Shown in pieces: positions 7,950-16,556 of a stretch of DNA of 64,000 bases. Both the position numbers and the translations under genes were made by a program. Source of the DNA: Haloferax denitrificans ATCC 35960 (GTDB lineage: Archaea > Halobacteriota > Halobacteria > Halobacteriales > Haloferacaceae). The stretch covers positions 372,001-436,000 of the forward strand of contig NZ_AOLP01000001.1 of the NCBI RefSeq assembly GCF_000337795.1, given 5' to 3'. Position 1 is the stretch's first letter. Every line of letters begins with the position of its first letter. The notes beneath the pieces were generated by a model. That model did no database searches. It was not told the DNA's origin and saw only the letters and a program-made list of their open reading frames with translations.

Positions 7950-10064
7950 TCAGGCGACCGCCGCCAGCGGGATGGCGACGACGGCCACCGTCCCCGTCGG
8001 GTCGTTGTCCTCGAAGTGGACCTCGCCGCCGAACGAGTCGACCAGCTGGTGGACGAGGTAGAGCCCGAGGCCGGTGCCGGTGCTCTCCAGTCCCTTCTCG
8101 CCCTTGCCGAAGACGACCGACTTCCGCGCGTCGGGGATGCCCGAGCCGTCGTCGGCGATGCGGACGACCGCCGTCTGGGCGTCGTCGTCCACGGTCGCCG
8201 AGACGGTGACGACGGTGTCGTCGGCGTTGTGCTGGACGGCGTTGTTGAGGAGGTTGCCGAGCACCGACGCGATAAGCGGGTTCGCGCGCACCGCCACGTC
8301 CGGAATCGCGCCGTCGACCTCGAACGTCGCGTGGGGGAACGCCTCGCGGCGGACCGCGAGTTCGCGCTCGACGGCGTTCGAGAGCGACATCGGGCGGGTC
8401 TCGACGCCGCCGCCGCTCATCGTCTCCATGAGGTCGCGGGCGACCTCGGTTATCTCGGTGGTGTGGCGACCCGTCGAGAGGATGCGCGAGAGGATGTCCG
8501 CGCCCTCCTCGTCGACGTGTTCGCGGAGGAGCTCCGCCCAGCCGACGACGACGGCCATGTCGTTGCGGATGTCGTGGCGGACGATTCGGTTCAGCGCCTC
8601 CAGTTCGGCGTTCATCCGTTCGAGTTCGTCCTCCCGGGTCCGGCGGGCGGTCACGTCCTGAATCGTCCCCCTGAGCGCCGCCACTCGGCCGTCGCGGATG
8701 ACCGGCTCGCCGCGGGTGCGGACCCACAGCTCCGACCCCTCGGCGGTGACCAGTCGGAACTCGTCTTCCCACGGGACGCCCGCGGACAGACAGCGGTCCA
8801 ACAGCTCGCGGACCCGGTCTCGCTCCTCCGTGGCGTAGAACTCGACGGCGTCGTCGACCGTCGGCTCGTAGTCGAGCGGCACCTCGTGGATGCGCTTCGT
8901 CTGGTCGGTCCACGCCAGCGCGTCGGTCGCGAGGTCGAGTTCCCAGCCGCCCACCTTCGAGATGCGCTGGGTGCGTTCGAGGAAGTCGCGGCTCCGTTCG
9001 AGCTCGTCCTCGCGGGCCTTCTGCTCGGAGAGGCTCTGGAAGACGATGACGTTCCGGTCGCCTTCGAGCGACGTGATGGAGAACCGAGCCGGAACGAGCA
9101 CGCCGTCGGGCCGGCGAATCGCCACCTCTCCCTGCCACTTCCCGTCGGCTTCGAGCGCGGGCGGCACCGTCTCCCGCAGGCGTTCGAGTTCCGCCTCGTC
9201 GTGGAGGTGGCCCCAGCCGGTCCCGAGCATCGCCTCGGCGTCCGGGTAGCCGCAGATGTCGGCCGCGGCCTCGTTGACGTACACGTGTTCGTCGTGTTCC
9301 GTGATTGCGACGCCGGCGTCGACGGCGTCGACCGCGCCCTTGAACGCTTCGAGGTCGCGCTCTCGGCGGCGCTCTGCGGTCACGTCTTCGACCGTCGAGA
9401 TGAGTCGGTCCCGCCCCGAAATCTCGGCGACGGTGAGGCTCACGCGAATCCAGACGGTGTCGCCGGCGGCGTTCTCGATGGGCCACGTGAAGGCGTTTTC
9501 GCCCTCCTCGCGGGCGGTCTCGACCTCGTCGAAGGCGCGCTCGGTATCGTAGCCGGGGACGTCCGGGGTCACGTACGTCGGACTCGTGTCGAGGACCGAC
9601 TCGCGGTCGATGCCGAGGATGTCCAGGTAGTGTTGGTTGATGTCGACGAGTTCGAGCGTTTCGAGGTTCCGAACCGCGAGCCCGACGTTGACGGCCTCGA
9701 AGAGCGCGCGGTGGTCGAGCGAGCCGACGGAAGTGCGAGCGGCGTCGTAGACAGCGCGGCCGAGCGTGTCGAGGTCGCGGTCGCGGTCGGCGACGGTCGC
9801 CACCTCGTACGAGACGCGCGGAACGCCGTCGACGCGGCGCTTCGAGACGGGCGGTTGCCCCTCCGAGTCCGCGACCTCCGTCGAGACGACGAGACAGTCG
9901 ATGCGGGCGCGTTCGAGTTCCGCGCGGGCTCCGTCGGGGCTGTCGGCGGTCGAGACGCGGACATCGGTCGTCGAGTCGCCGACGAAATCGGGAAGCTCGT
10001 CGGCGAGACGCTCGCGAACGGCGGCGTCCTCGCTGACGACGAGGACGTGCAACCGACCAGGCAT
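7950..10064 (-). CDS. PAS-domain sensor histidine kinase
   Basis: A 704-residue soluble kinase. Order: receiver-like domain 4-110 (LHVLVVSEDAAVRERL), PAS 118-231, PAS 238-350, PAS about 365-475, a HisKA-like dimerisation helix with phospho-acceptor H497 (NRIVRHDIRND), and an HATPase domain from about 600 (NLLNNAVQHN, ADDGSGIP, TGTGLGLYLV). The receiver-like part lacks a clear phospho-acceptor environment, so it may be a pseudo-receiver. No membrane segments are present, so it senses an intracellular signal. No partner response regulator is adjacent, as is usual for haloarchaeal kinases. Confidence 0.92.
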   Translation of the reverse strand: MPGRLHVLVVSEDAAVRERLADELPDFVGDSTTDVRVSTADSPDGARAELERARIDCLVVSTEVADSEGQPPVSKRRVDGVPRVSYEVATVADRDRDLDTLGRAVYDAARTSVGSLDHRALFEAVNVGLAVRNLETLELVDINQHYLDILGIDRESVLDTSPTYVTPDVPGYDTERAFDEVETAREEGENAFTWPIENAAGDTVWIRVSLTVAEISGRDRLISTVEDVTAERRRERDLEAFKGAVDAVDAGVAITEHDEHVYVNEAAADICGYPDAEAMLGTGWGHLHDEAELERLRETVPPALEADGKWQGEVAIRRPDGVLVPARFSITSLEGDRNVIVFQSLSEQKAREDELERSRDFLERTQRISKVGGWELDLATDALAWTDQTKRIHEVPLDYEPTVDDAVEFYATEERDRVRELLDRCLSAGVPWEDEFRLVTAEGSELWVRTRGEPVIRDGRVAALRGTIQDVTARRTREDELERMNAELEALNRIVRHDIRNDMAVVVGWAELLREHVDEEGADILSRILSTGRHTTEITEVARDLMETMSGGGVETRPMSLSNAVERELAVRREAFPHATFEVDGAIPDVAVRANPLIASVLGNLLNNAVQHNADDTVVTVSATVDDDAQTAVVRIADDGSGIPDARKSVVFGKGEKGLESTGTGLGLYLVHQLVDSFGGEVHFEDNDPTGTVAVVAIPLAAVA

Positions 10065-10304
10065 ACCGGCGAGAGGACAGCGAGGTTCAAGTATGAACCG
10101 ACAGCTGTCGGCGGAAAATCACGAAAAGCGGCCCGAGCGAGCGTCGCGCCCGACCGCGCCGGAGATTCTAACCTCCGGGCGTCGAAAAGCGGGGAAATCC
10201 AAACTTTGCCGGCGTCAGAGCCGAAGGATCGAAGCGACAATCGTCCTAAGCGTGGAGCGCGTACTGGTATCTGTGAGGCGGCCACCGCCGCCTCGGTGAA
10301 CACC

Positions 10305-10688
10305 ATGACGACGACAAACGACTCGACGCGACTCGCGGGCATCGTCCTCCTCGCGCTGGCCGCGCTGTTCGCGCTCCCCGCCCTCTTCGGGATGGCCGGC
10401 TTCGGCGGCGGCATGCCGATGGGGTGGGGCGGCGGCTGGATGCACGACACCTGGATGCACGGCGGAACCGGCGGGACCGTCCCGTGGTGGATGTGGGGGA
10501 TGGGAATCCTCGGCCAACTGCTCGTCTTCGCGGTGGTCGTCGCCGGCGGCGTCCTCCTGTTCCGCGCCCTGCGCGACGGGAGCGACGGGAGCGATAGCGC
10601 GCTCGACGAACTCCGCCGGGCCTACGCCCGCGGCGACATCGACGACGACGAGTTCGACCGCCGCCGCGAGCGACTCGAACGCGACTGA
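10305..10688 (+). CDS. SHOCT-domain membrane protein with Met/His/Trp-rich loop
   Basis: A 127-residue protein with hydrophobic helices at 9-32 and 62-87, followed by a C-terminal SHOCT motif at 98-124 (ALDELRRAYARGDIDDDEF). The loop between the helices is unusually rich in Met, His, Trp and Gly (GGGMPMGWGGGWMHDTWMHG), which could bind a soft metal such as copper; this is inferred from composition only. I chose the ATG at 10305; the longer open frame upstream is antisense to the kinase gene. SHOCT domains are usually oligomerisation or targeting modules. Confidence 0.85.
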   Translation: MTTTNDSTRLAGIVLLALAALFALPALFGMAGFGGGMPMGWGGGWMHDTWMHGGTGGTVPWWMWGMGILGQLLVFAVVVAGGVLLFRALRDGSDGSDSALDELRRAYARGDIDDDEFDRRRERLERD

Positions 10689-10805
10689 CGCGTCGGAAAT
10701 CGAGACAGTCAGGGTGTTGCAGGCGAAACGAAGGGGTCCCCGCCGAGCGGCGGTCGCGGGAACCCCCGACACCCGAACGCGCGCCGACCGCAACGACTAT
10801 GTTTA

Positions 10806-10821
10806 TTTAGGCCAACCTAAA
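10806..10821. promoter_or_regulatory. DtxR/IdeR-like inverted repeat over a promoter
   Basis: TTTAGG-CCAA-CCTAAA is a perfect 6-bp inverted repeat with a 4-bp spacer, ending 3 bp before an ATG and overlapping the AT-rich TATGTTTATTTAG element. The TTAGG...CCTAA half-sites match the general form of DtxR-family metal-dependent repressor operators. Binding is inferred. Confidence 0.5.
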
Positions 10822-10824
10822 AGT

Positions 10825-10974
10825 ATGAGCTCGGATTCGTCCGGTGGGAAGTTTCGCTCGTTCGTCGGCCGGTTCCGGTCACAGCGGACCCGGCTCCGCG
10901 TGTCCGCGTGCGTCGCCGCGAGCCGGTCGATAGCGGTGCCCGACGACGACGCCACCGCCGACGACCGCGTCTGA
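10825..10974 (+). CDS. Small ORF (49 aa) downstream of a putative iron box
   Basis: ATG 10825 opens a 49-codon frame. The product is basic in its first 30 residues (FRSFVGRFRSQRTRLRVSAC) and acidic at the end (PDDDATADDRV), with one Cys. I recognise no family. The case for a gene rests on the strong TATA element and the DtxR-like operator directly in front of it, together with the lack of any other gene in the interval. If real it would be a metal-regulated, probably leaderless microprotein; the transcript could instead be a regulatory RNA. Confidence 0.4.
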   Translation: MSSDSSGGKFRSFVGRFRSQRTRLRVSACVAASRSIAVPDDDATADDRV

Positions 10975-11036
10975 GCGTCGAGGGCCGGAGCGCCGTCAGC
11001 CGCCGCGGGGACGATTCGCCCCGACCGCCGCGCGGT

Positions 11037-12269
11037 TCAAACCTCGACCGTCGCCCCGATTTCGGGAGCCGCGGCCTCGTGGCCGTCGGCGCGTAGCTCC
11101 TCGGCGAACGCCGCACAGCGGTCGCCGTGGTTGACGAACACCGGCGCGTCGCGGTAGTCGTCGAGGAACGACAGGAGCCCGTGTCGGTCGGCGTGGGCCG
11201 AAAAGTCGTACATCTCGGCGCGGGCGGCGACCGGAACGACGCCGCCGTTGAGTTCGCACCGACCGCGTTCGACCAGTTCCCTGCCCGGCGTCCCCTCGAC
11301 CTGATAGCCGGTGAGACAGATTTTGTTCGTCGGGTCGCCCCGAATCTCGGGGATGTACGTCATCGCGGGCCCGCCCGAGAGCATCCCGCTCGTCGTCACG
11401 ATGACCGAGTTCCCCCGGGCGATGCGCTTTCGCTGGCCGTCGCGGCCCGAGACGACGCGGGCGTTCGACTTCGCCCGCTTGAGCGCCGCCGCGTCGCGGA
11501 CGTAGTCGGGGTGGTTTCCGAGCATCTTCAGCACGCGGACCCCCATGCCGTCGACGTAGCAGTCGATGTCGTGGGCGTCGAGCACCATGAGAACCTCCTG
11601 CGTGCGGCCGATGGCGAACGCGGGGACGACGACGGTGCCGCCCTCCCAGACGGTCGTCCGCACCGACTCGACGAAGCGCTCTTCGACGGTCGCGCGGTCG
11701 TCGTGTTCCACGTCGGAGTAGGTGGACTCGCAGATGACCACGTCGGCGTCGGGGCGGTCGGTCGTCCCCGAGACCAACCGCTGGTCGTCGGTGTGGAAGT
11801 CGGCGGTGTACAGCAGGCGCGTCTCGCCGTCGTCGACGAGGACGTGTGCGCTCCCGGGGATGTGGCCCGCGTTGTAGAACGTGACCTCGTGGCCGGCGGC
11901 CTCGAACGCCTCGCCGTAGTCGTGGTGTGCCGACTGCTGGGTCATCCGCCGGACGTGCGTCTCGGTGAACGGGCAGTTGTAGCTCCCGCCGTGGAGTTTG
12001 AGCGTGTCGCGCGCGAGGGTCCGGGCGAGTTCGTCGGTCGGCGGCGTCCAGTGGACCGCCGGCCAGTCGTCGCCCGACAGGAGCGAGGGGACCGTCCCGA
12101 CGTGGTCGAGGTGGCCGTGGGAGACGACGACGGCGTCGGGGTCGACGGAGCCGACGGGGAACTGCGGGGGGTTCCCGGTCAGTATCCCGTAGTCGAGCAA
12201 CAGCGAGTCGTTGACGAGAATCGCACTGCGCCCGACCTCCTCGGCCCCGCCGAGGAACTGGAGTTTCAT
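11037..12269 (-). CDS. Metallo-beta-lactamase / beta-CASP ribonuclease
   Basis: A 410-residue protein with the MBL signature H51-G-H53-L-D55-H56 (VSHGHLDHVG), later GHIPGSAHV and ADFHTDD, a beta-CASP insert, and the C-terminal FSAHADRHGLL and VFVNHGD motifs. It lacks the N-terminal KH domains of archaeal CPSF1, so it is closest to the aCPSF2-type RNA-processing nucleases; zinc-dependent cleavage or trimming of RNA in the cytoplasm is expected. The start ATG at 12269 gives the canonical MKLQFLGGAEEVGRS beginning. Confidence 0.88.
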   Translation of the reverse strand: MKLQFLGGAEEVGRSAILVNDSLLLDYGILTGNPPQFPVGSVDPDAVVVSHGHLDHVGTVPSLLSGDDWPAVHWTPPTDELARTLARDTLKLHGGSYNCPFTETHVRRMTQQSAHHDYGEAFEAAGHEVTFYNAGHIPGSAHVLVDDGETRLLYTADFHTDDQRLVSGTTDRPDADVVICESTYSDVEHDDRATVEERFVESVRTTVWEGGTVVVPAFAIGRTQEVLMVLDAHDIDCYVDGMGVRVLKMLGNHPDYVRDAAALKRAKSNARVVSGRDGQRKRIARGNSVIVTTSGMLSGGPAMTYIPEIRGDPTNKICLTGYQVEGTPGRELVERGRCELNGGVVPVAARAEMYDFSAHADRHGLLSFLDDYRDAPVFVNHGDRCAAFAEELRADGHEAAAPEIGATVEV

Positions 12270-12379
12270 TGCCGGCAGTACCGACCGGAGGGGCTTTTGC
12301 TCGTCGGTCCCGCCGGACCGCCGGGCCCGGCGGAATCGCGGACTCGACGCTTTTCAGGCCGGCCGCCGTCTCCCGAGGT

Positions 12380-12763
12380 GTGACCGGCTCCGACTCTGCC
12401 CCCGACGCCGATGCCAGTTCCGACTCCGACGCCGATACCGATGCCGAACCCGACCGCGACGACCTCGACCGACTGGTGACGACGCTCCACGACCGTCTCG
12501 CCGCGACGGCGACCCGGCCCGTCCGCGAGGACGCGAGCCGATGGCTCGGCGAGGCTGAGGCGGTCGCGGGCGACCTCGCGGTCGGCCCGCTCCCGGACGA
12601 CGAGGTGGTCCGGACGCGACTCGGCCACGTCGAACGCCTGCTGTCGAACGTCGATGGAACCGAAGACGAGGCGGCCGACGAACACGTCGCGTCGGCGCGG
12701 GCGGCGCTGGCCGATGCGCTGGCGGCGCTCGGTGACGGCGGCGACGGCGGAGGCGACGGGTGA
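12380..12763 (+). CDS. Conserved haloarchaeal helical protein
   Basis: A 127-residue acidic protein. I chose the GTG at 12380 because GAGGT lies just upstream and the extra residues of the longer frame are arginine-rich shadow sequence. After a Ser/Asp-rich N-terminus (about 1-30), two predicted long helices contain LDRLVTTLHDRLAATATRPV and ASRWLGEAEAVAGDLAVG. The C-terminus is Gly/Asp-rich. It is divergent from the beta-CASP nuclease with about 110 bp between the starts. Function unknown. Confidence 0.75.
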   Translation: MTGSDSAPDADASSDSDADTDAEPDRDDLDRLVTTLHDRLAATATRPVREDASRWLGEAEAVAGDLAVGPLPDDEVVRTRLGHVERLLSNVDGTEDEAADEHVASARAALADALAALGDGGDGGGDG

Positions 12764-12859
12764 GCGAAGGCGAACCGGCCGGTGAGAGACGAGAGATGAG
12801 AGGCGGGCGACGAAGCGCGGAGGCGGAGGCGGAGGGAAACGCGCGTGTCGACCGGCGGC

Positions 12860-14092
12860 TCAGTTCGAGAACCAGTCTTTCGCGGTGGACGCGAGGATGG
12901 AGAGGTCTTCGAACTTGAGCATGCGGAACATGGCGAGCGGACTGCCGCCGTTGGCGGCGTCCAACTGCTCGTTGGGAAGGCGGTGGAGGTCTTCGAGCAG
13001 TTTATCGTAGCGCTCGTTGGAGGCGCGGTAGAGCATCTCCGTCATGAACAGCCGGTTTTTGACCTTCGGCGCGACGCGCTCGTGCCACAGCTGGTCGTAG
13101 ACGGCGAGTTCGGACGCCGAGGTGTCGCGGTCGGAGTTGGTGAGCGCGCGGTCGGCGGTCGCGGCCGCGACCCGGCCCGAGCGCATGCATTTGTCGATGC
13201 CCTCGCCCCACAGCGGGTCGACGGTCGGAACCGTGTCGCCGATGGCCATGAAGTTGTCCGTGCTCATGCGGCCCGGCAGTTGGATGTGCGCGGAGCCGCG
13301 GTGCTGTTTGCCCGCGATGCGCTCTGCGTTCGCGAAGCGCGGGTCGGACTCGGTCCAGTACTGGAGGTAGTCGTCGATGGTGTAGCCCGACTTGGCGTTG
13401 TGGCGGTGGCCCTCGTTTTGGATGTAGCAGACGCCGACCTTCGCGGTGTCGCCGCCGGTGTGGAATATCCACGAGTAGCCGCCGGGCGCGATGTCGTGGT
13501 CGAGGCGGAGCATCATCGCGTCGGTGAGGTCGCCGTAGCCGTCGGGCGCGAGGTCCATGCCCTCGTACTCGAACTCGATGCCGATGGCCTGCTTTTGTCG
13601 GTCGAGGTCGCACACGTCGAGGGCCTTGGCGAGCGGCGCGCTCGGTCCGGTCGCGTCGATAACGATGTCGGCGTACACCTCCTTGTCGCCGTTGTATCGG
13701 ACGCCGACGATTTCGCCGCCCTCCATGACGGGCTTGGAGACGCGCGCGTCGAACAGGTACTCCGCGCCGTCGGCCTCCGCCTCGTCGACGAGCCAGTTCT
13801 TGAAGTCGGCGAATTCGAGGACCGCACCGGGCTGGTGCCGGTGGTAGTGGTGGCTCGGGGACTCCAAGACGACGTCGTCGGTGAAGTTCATCACGACCTC
13901 GTCGGGGATGTTGAACGAGGCCATCGTCGACGGGAACGTCCCGGCGGTCGATTTGTTACTCCTGGAGGGGAACTCATCTTCGGACTCGGTTTCGAGGACG
14001 CACACGTCGTAGCCGCGGGCGGCGAGGTCTCGTGCCGCCTGTCCACCTGCGGGGCCCGCGCCCGCGATAATCACGTCGTAGTTGTCAGTCAT
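12860..14092 (-). CDS. Geranylgeranyl reductase family FAD-dependent oxidoreductase
   Basis: A 410-residue flavoprotein with an N-terminal Rossmann motif (DVIIAGAGPAGGQAARDLAA), a central substrate domain, and the C-terminal FAD-binding FMAIGDTVPTVDPLWGEGI. It belongs to the geranylgeranyl reductase / digeranylgeranylglycerophospholipid reductase family, which saturates isoprenoid chains of archaeal membrane lipids or quinones. I chose ATG 14092 (MTDNYDVII) rather than the in-frame ATG 60 nt upstream because the Rossmann strand then begins directly. Which haloarchaeal paralogue this is cannot be decided from sequence. Confidence 0.85.
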   Translation of the reverse strand: MTDNYDVIIAGAGPAGGQAARDLAARGYDVCVLETESEDEFPSRSNKSTAGTFPSTMASFNIPDEVVMNFTDDVVLESPSHHYHRHQPGAVLEFADFKNWLVDEAEADGAEYLFDARVSKPVMEGGEIVGVRYNGDKEVYADIVIDATGPSAPLAKALDVCDLDRQKQAIGIEFEYEGMDLAPDGYGDLTDAMMLRLDHDIAPGGYSWIFHTGGDTAKVGVCYIQNEGHRHNAKSGYTIDDYLQYWTESDPRFANAERIAGKQHRGSAHIQLPGRMSTDNFMAIGDTVPTVDPLWGEGIDKCMRSGRVAAATADRALTNSDRDTSASELAVYDQLWHERVAPKVKNRLFMTEMLYRASNERYDKLLEDLHRLPNEQLDAANGGSPLAMFRMLKFEDLSILASTAKDWFSN

Positions 14093-14329
14093 TGTAGAGT
14101 AGGCATCACCGGTAGGGTTGGTCGTACGCGTTACACACCTTTTCTGTAACAAGCGTGTAATCTGCTTTGGTTTTGACCGGGGGGAAAGACGGGGCGTTCT
14201 GCGAATTCCGACCGCTTCGAAGCGACAGAAGTCCGCGGGAGACGGTGGGCGAACGGAGAGCGTGTCGCGCCGCCGGAGCGCGGCGAAAACGGCGACCGAC
14301 AGGACCGCAAAACGGGCGACAGGCGACGC

Positions 14330-14640
14330 TCAGGCCTTCGGGATGCGGCGGACTTGGAACTCGCGGTAGCCGCCGTAGGCGGCTTCGAGCGCCCCGAGCC
14401 ACCAGTTCCAGCGCGTCGCGGGGCCCCCTCGGGCGCGTCGCGCATGTTGCGCACGATTTCGTCGCCCGTGAGCGGCGTGCCGCGGTCGGACTCGGCCTGC
14501 CCCGAGTCGGCGAGGTCGCGGGCCTGTCGCGCGACGACCCGGCGCTCGGCGTCGGTGCCGCCGAACTCGGCGAGCGCGTCGCGGAACGACTCCTCGTCGA
14601 ACGCGGGGTGGGCGTCGCCGTGCCTGTCGGTGGGAATCAC
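14330..14640 (-). pseudogene. Small haloarchaeal protein gene split by a -1/+2 frameshift
   Basis: GTG 14640 opens a well-formed protein (IPTDRHGDAHPAFDEESF... LTGDEIVRNMRDAPEG) that loses sense after a GGGGGCCCC run near 14425-14435. The continuation RWNWWLGALEAAYGGYREFQ then VRRIPKA lies in another frame of the same strand and ends at 14330. Joining the two gives about 100 residues with no gap, so a single missing base in the homopolymer run explains it. It may be a real recent mutation, a sequencing error or, less likely, programmed shifting. The intact family is a conserved haloarchaeal protein of unknown function (possibly DUF7108). Confidence 0.7.
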
Positions 14641-14745
14641 GACAACGTCTACGCGGGCCGTACCAAAGAAGGACTCGGCCGATTCGGGTGGGTGAAAACC
14701 GGCGGGTTCGGAAGCGCGCGCCCGACGCGCGGCGCGGCGAGCGCG

Positions 14746-15891
14746 CTACGTCCACCACTCGCTCCGGCGCTCGCCGTACGTCGCGTTCCGGAACGGTTCG
14801 GGCTTGTCCTCGTCGGCCTCCGCGCCGAGATAGTGGGCGGTCCAGTAGCCGACGTGCCAGCCGACGGCCTCGGTGTCGAGGTCGACGAGGACGACCCGGT
14901 AGTCGCTGTAGGTCTCTAAGGCGTCGTCGCCGTCCGGGTCGTAGCCGCCGCCGATGGCGCAGGAGGCCGCGCCCGCGGCGCACGGAGAGGTGTCCGCAAA
15001 GGAGATGCGCACCTCCGCGTCCGCCGGGTCGTCGACGTAGGTGTAGGTGAGGTTGTCGGGCATCCCCGGCGCGCCGGCTTCGAAGTAGTCGAGGGCGTGG
15101 CGAATCTGCTCGCGGGCGGCGTCGGGGTCCGAGGCGTTCGCGTCGTCCACGTAGACCGTGAAGTTCGGGTCGTCCCACGGGAACGCCTTGTCGGTCGCGT
15201 TCGTCCGCGGGAGCGTGTAGAGGATGCCCGTGGCGTTCATCAGCTCCGCGGGCTCGTCGCCGTGGGCGAGCCCGAGGGTGTGGCCGAGTTCGTGTTCGAC
15301 GATGTCGACCGTCGAGTCGTCGCCGAAGCCGGTTCGGATATAGACGGTTTCGGGGCGGTCTATCTGTCTCGCGTCGGTGAGATAGGGCGCACAGCCGACC
15401 GCGTCGGTCTGCCCGCCGCACTCGGGGACGGTGTCGACAAAGTGGACCACGATGTCGGGGTCGCGGGCGTCGGCGTCGACCTCGTAGTCGACTTCGTAGC
15501 CGAGGTAGCGCGCGTCGTTCGTCTCCCAGAACGCCGTCGCTTCGGTCACGAACGCGGCGTAGTCGCGGTCGTCGTCGGGCGTTTCGACGGCGACGACGAC
15601 CGGCTCGGACCCCCACGGGCCGTATCCCGAGGCGGGGGTGAACGTCTCCGTCGGTTCGGGCGTCGGCGACGCGGTGGGTGTGGCAGTCGGGGTCGCGGTC
15701 GCGGCCGTGGTCGCGGTCGTCGACGGAGGCGACGTCGTCGGTATCGCGGTCGCCGTGGTCGCTGAGTCGGTGGTCGGCGAAGCCGCAGACGTGGGGGTCG
15801 TCGCTGTCGTCGCGTCGGTTCCCGGCGACACCGGCGCGGCACAGCCGGCGAGGACAACGAGCGCCGCGACGAGGAGAATCGAACCGCGCAT
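14746..15891 (-). CDS. Secreted lipoprotein metalloprotease (metzincin-like)
   Basis: A 381-residue lipoprotein. Residues 1-17 are a signal peptide with lipobox VLAGC (C17). Residues 25-85 are a Thr/Pro/Ala-rich linker, likely glycosylated. The catalytic domain has H200-E-x2-H204-x5-H210 (VEHELGHTLGLAHG) and a downstream Met-turn (ELMNATG), the metzincin zinc signature. Four cysteines (ECGG, GCAP, SPCAAG, SCAIGG) could form disulfides outside the cell. I used ATG 15891; longer frames run into the RNase P RNA. Expected role: zinc-dependent cleavage of proteins at the cell surface. Confidence 0.88.
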   Translation of the reverse strand: MRGSILLVAALVVLAGCAAPVSPGTDATTATTPTSAASPTTDSATTATAIPTTSPPSTTATTAATATPTATPTASPTPEPTETFTPASGYGPWGSEPVVVAVETPDDDRDYAAFVTEATAFWETNDARYLGYEVDYEVDADARDPDIVVHFVDTVPECGGQTDAVGCAPYLTDARQIDRPETVYIRTGFGDDSTVDIVEHELGHTLGLAHGDEPAELMNATGILYTLPRTNATDKAFPWDDPNFTVYVDDANASDPDAAREQIRHALDYFEAGAPGMPDNLTYTYVDDPADAEVRISFADTSPCAAGAASCAIGGGYDPDGDDALETYSDYRVVLVDLDTEAVGWHVGYWTAHYLGAEADEDKPEPFRNATYGERRSEWWT

Positions 15892-15973
15892 ACCGAGACT
15901 GCGGCGGCGAACGGTCAAGAGCGTTTCCCGACGAGGCGACCGACAGACGGAGCGGTCGCTCGGGCGTTCGAAA

Positions 15974-16412
15974 GCGGCTGAGAGGAGTAAGCCCCCTTCT
16001 GTTCGTCCCAGCATTCGGCTCAGCGTCCGCGTCCTTCTCGGGGCGAGCCCCGAGGGCGCGACGGGCGAACCCGACGCGCCGTCCGAACTACCTTCGCGGC
16101 GCGGACTTGCACCGGTGAGGATTCGCCGTTCCATCCGTTCTCGACCGTCGGCGATGGCGGATGCCATCTCTCCCTCTGCGGGTTAACTCCCTCCCCTTAC
16201 GGGTCGGTTCGCTCGCGGACGGTGAACCCGTCCGCGCCGGCGACGGCGGGGCCGTCGCGCGCGCATCATCGGTCGGGTCGAGCGGTCTCGTTTCTGTTCC
16301 AGCGCCAGCCGTCTCCGACTCCGGGCTTGCGCCCGGTCACCCGTTCGGACGGTGGGGGGACTTTCCTCATGCCCGTCTCGGGCACGGGAACTGGGCTCTC
16401 TCTGCCGACCTA
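15974..16412 (-). ncRNA. rnpB: RNase P RNA
   Basis: On the minus strand the conserved CR-I motif GAGGAAAGTCC appears near the 5' end, directly after the P3-like hairpin CCCGTGCCCGAGACGGG. The CR-IV-like GGTGCAAGTCC is in the middle, and the CR-V-like ACAGAAGGGGGCTTA is near the 3' end. The ends pair as P1 (GGCAGAGAG with CTCTCAGCC, one A-A mismatch) and P2 (AGCCC with GGGGCT). About 435-440 nt is the expected size for haloarchaeal RNase P RNA, which removes 5' leaders from pre-tRNAs. Ends are good to about 5 nt. Confidence 0.95.
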
Positions 16413-16429
16413 CCCTAGTCCGGTCCGTC

Positions 16430-16437
16430 GGATAAGC
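16430..16437 (-). promoter_or_regulatory. TATA element of RNase P RNA
   Basis: GCTTATCC on the minus strand is centred about 24 nt before the predicted RNase P RNA 5' end. The divergent AMMECR1-family gene starts at 16557, so the 144 bp between them hold two back-to-back promoters. Confidence 0.55.
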
Positions 16438-16556
16438 GGTTCGATTAACGGGGTCATACGCGAGTTTAGTCGGCCGTTATGTGGCACCTAACTCACATAA
16501 CAGCCGGATAACACTCGAGGGAAGCGTTGAAGTCACCACAGAACTTGAATGATAGT

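Noticed and set aside
8016-10301. Plus-strand frame of about 760 codons before the SHOCT gene
   Set aside because: Antisense to the histidine kinase; only the last 127 codons from 10305 are real.
16161-16491. Two plus-strand frames of 85-89 codons
   Set aside because: They lie across the RNase P RNA and have no protein features.
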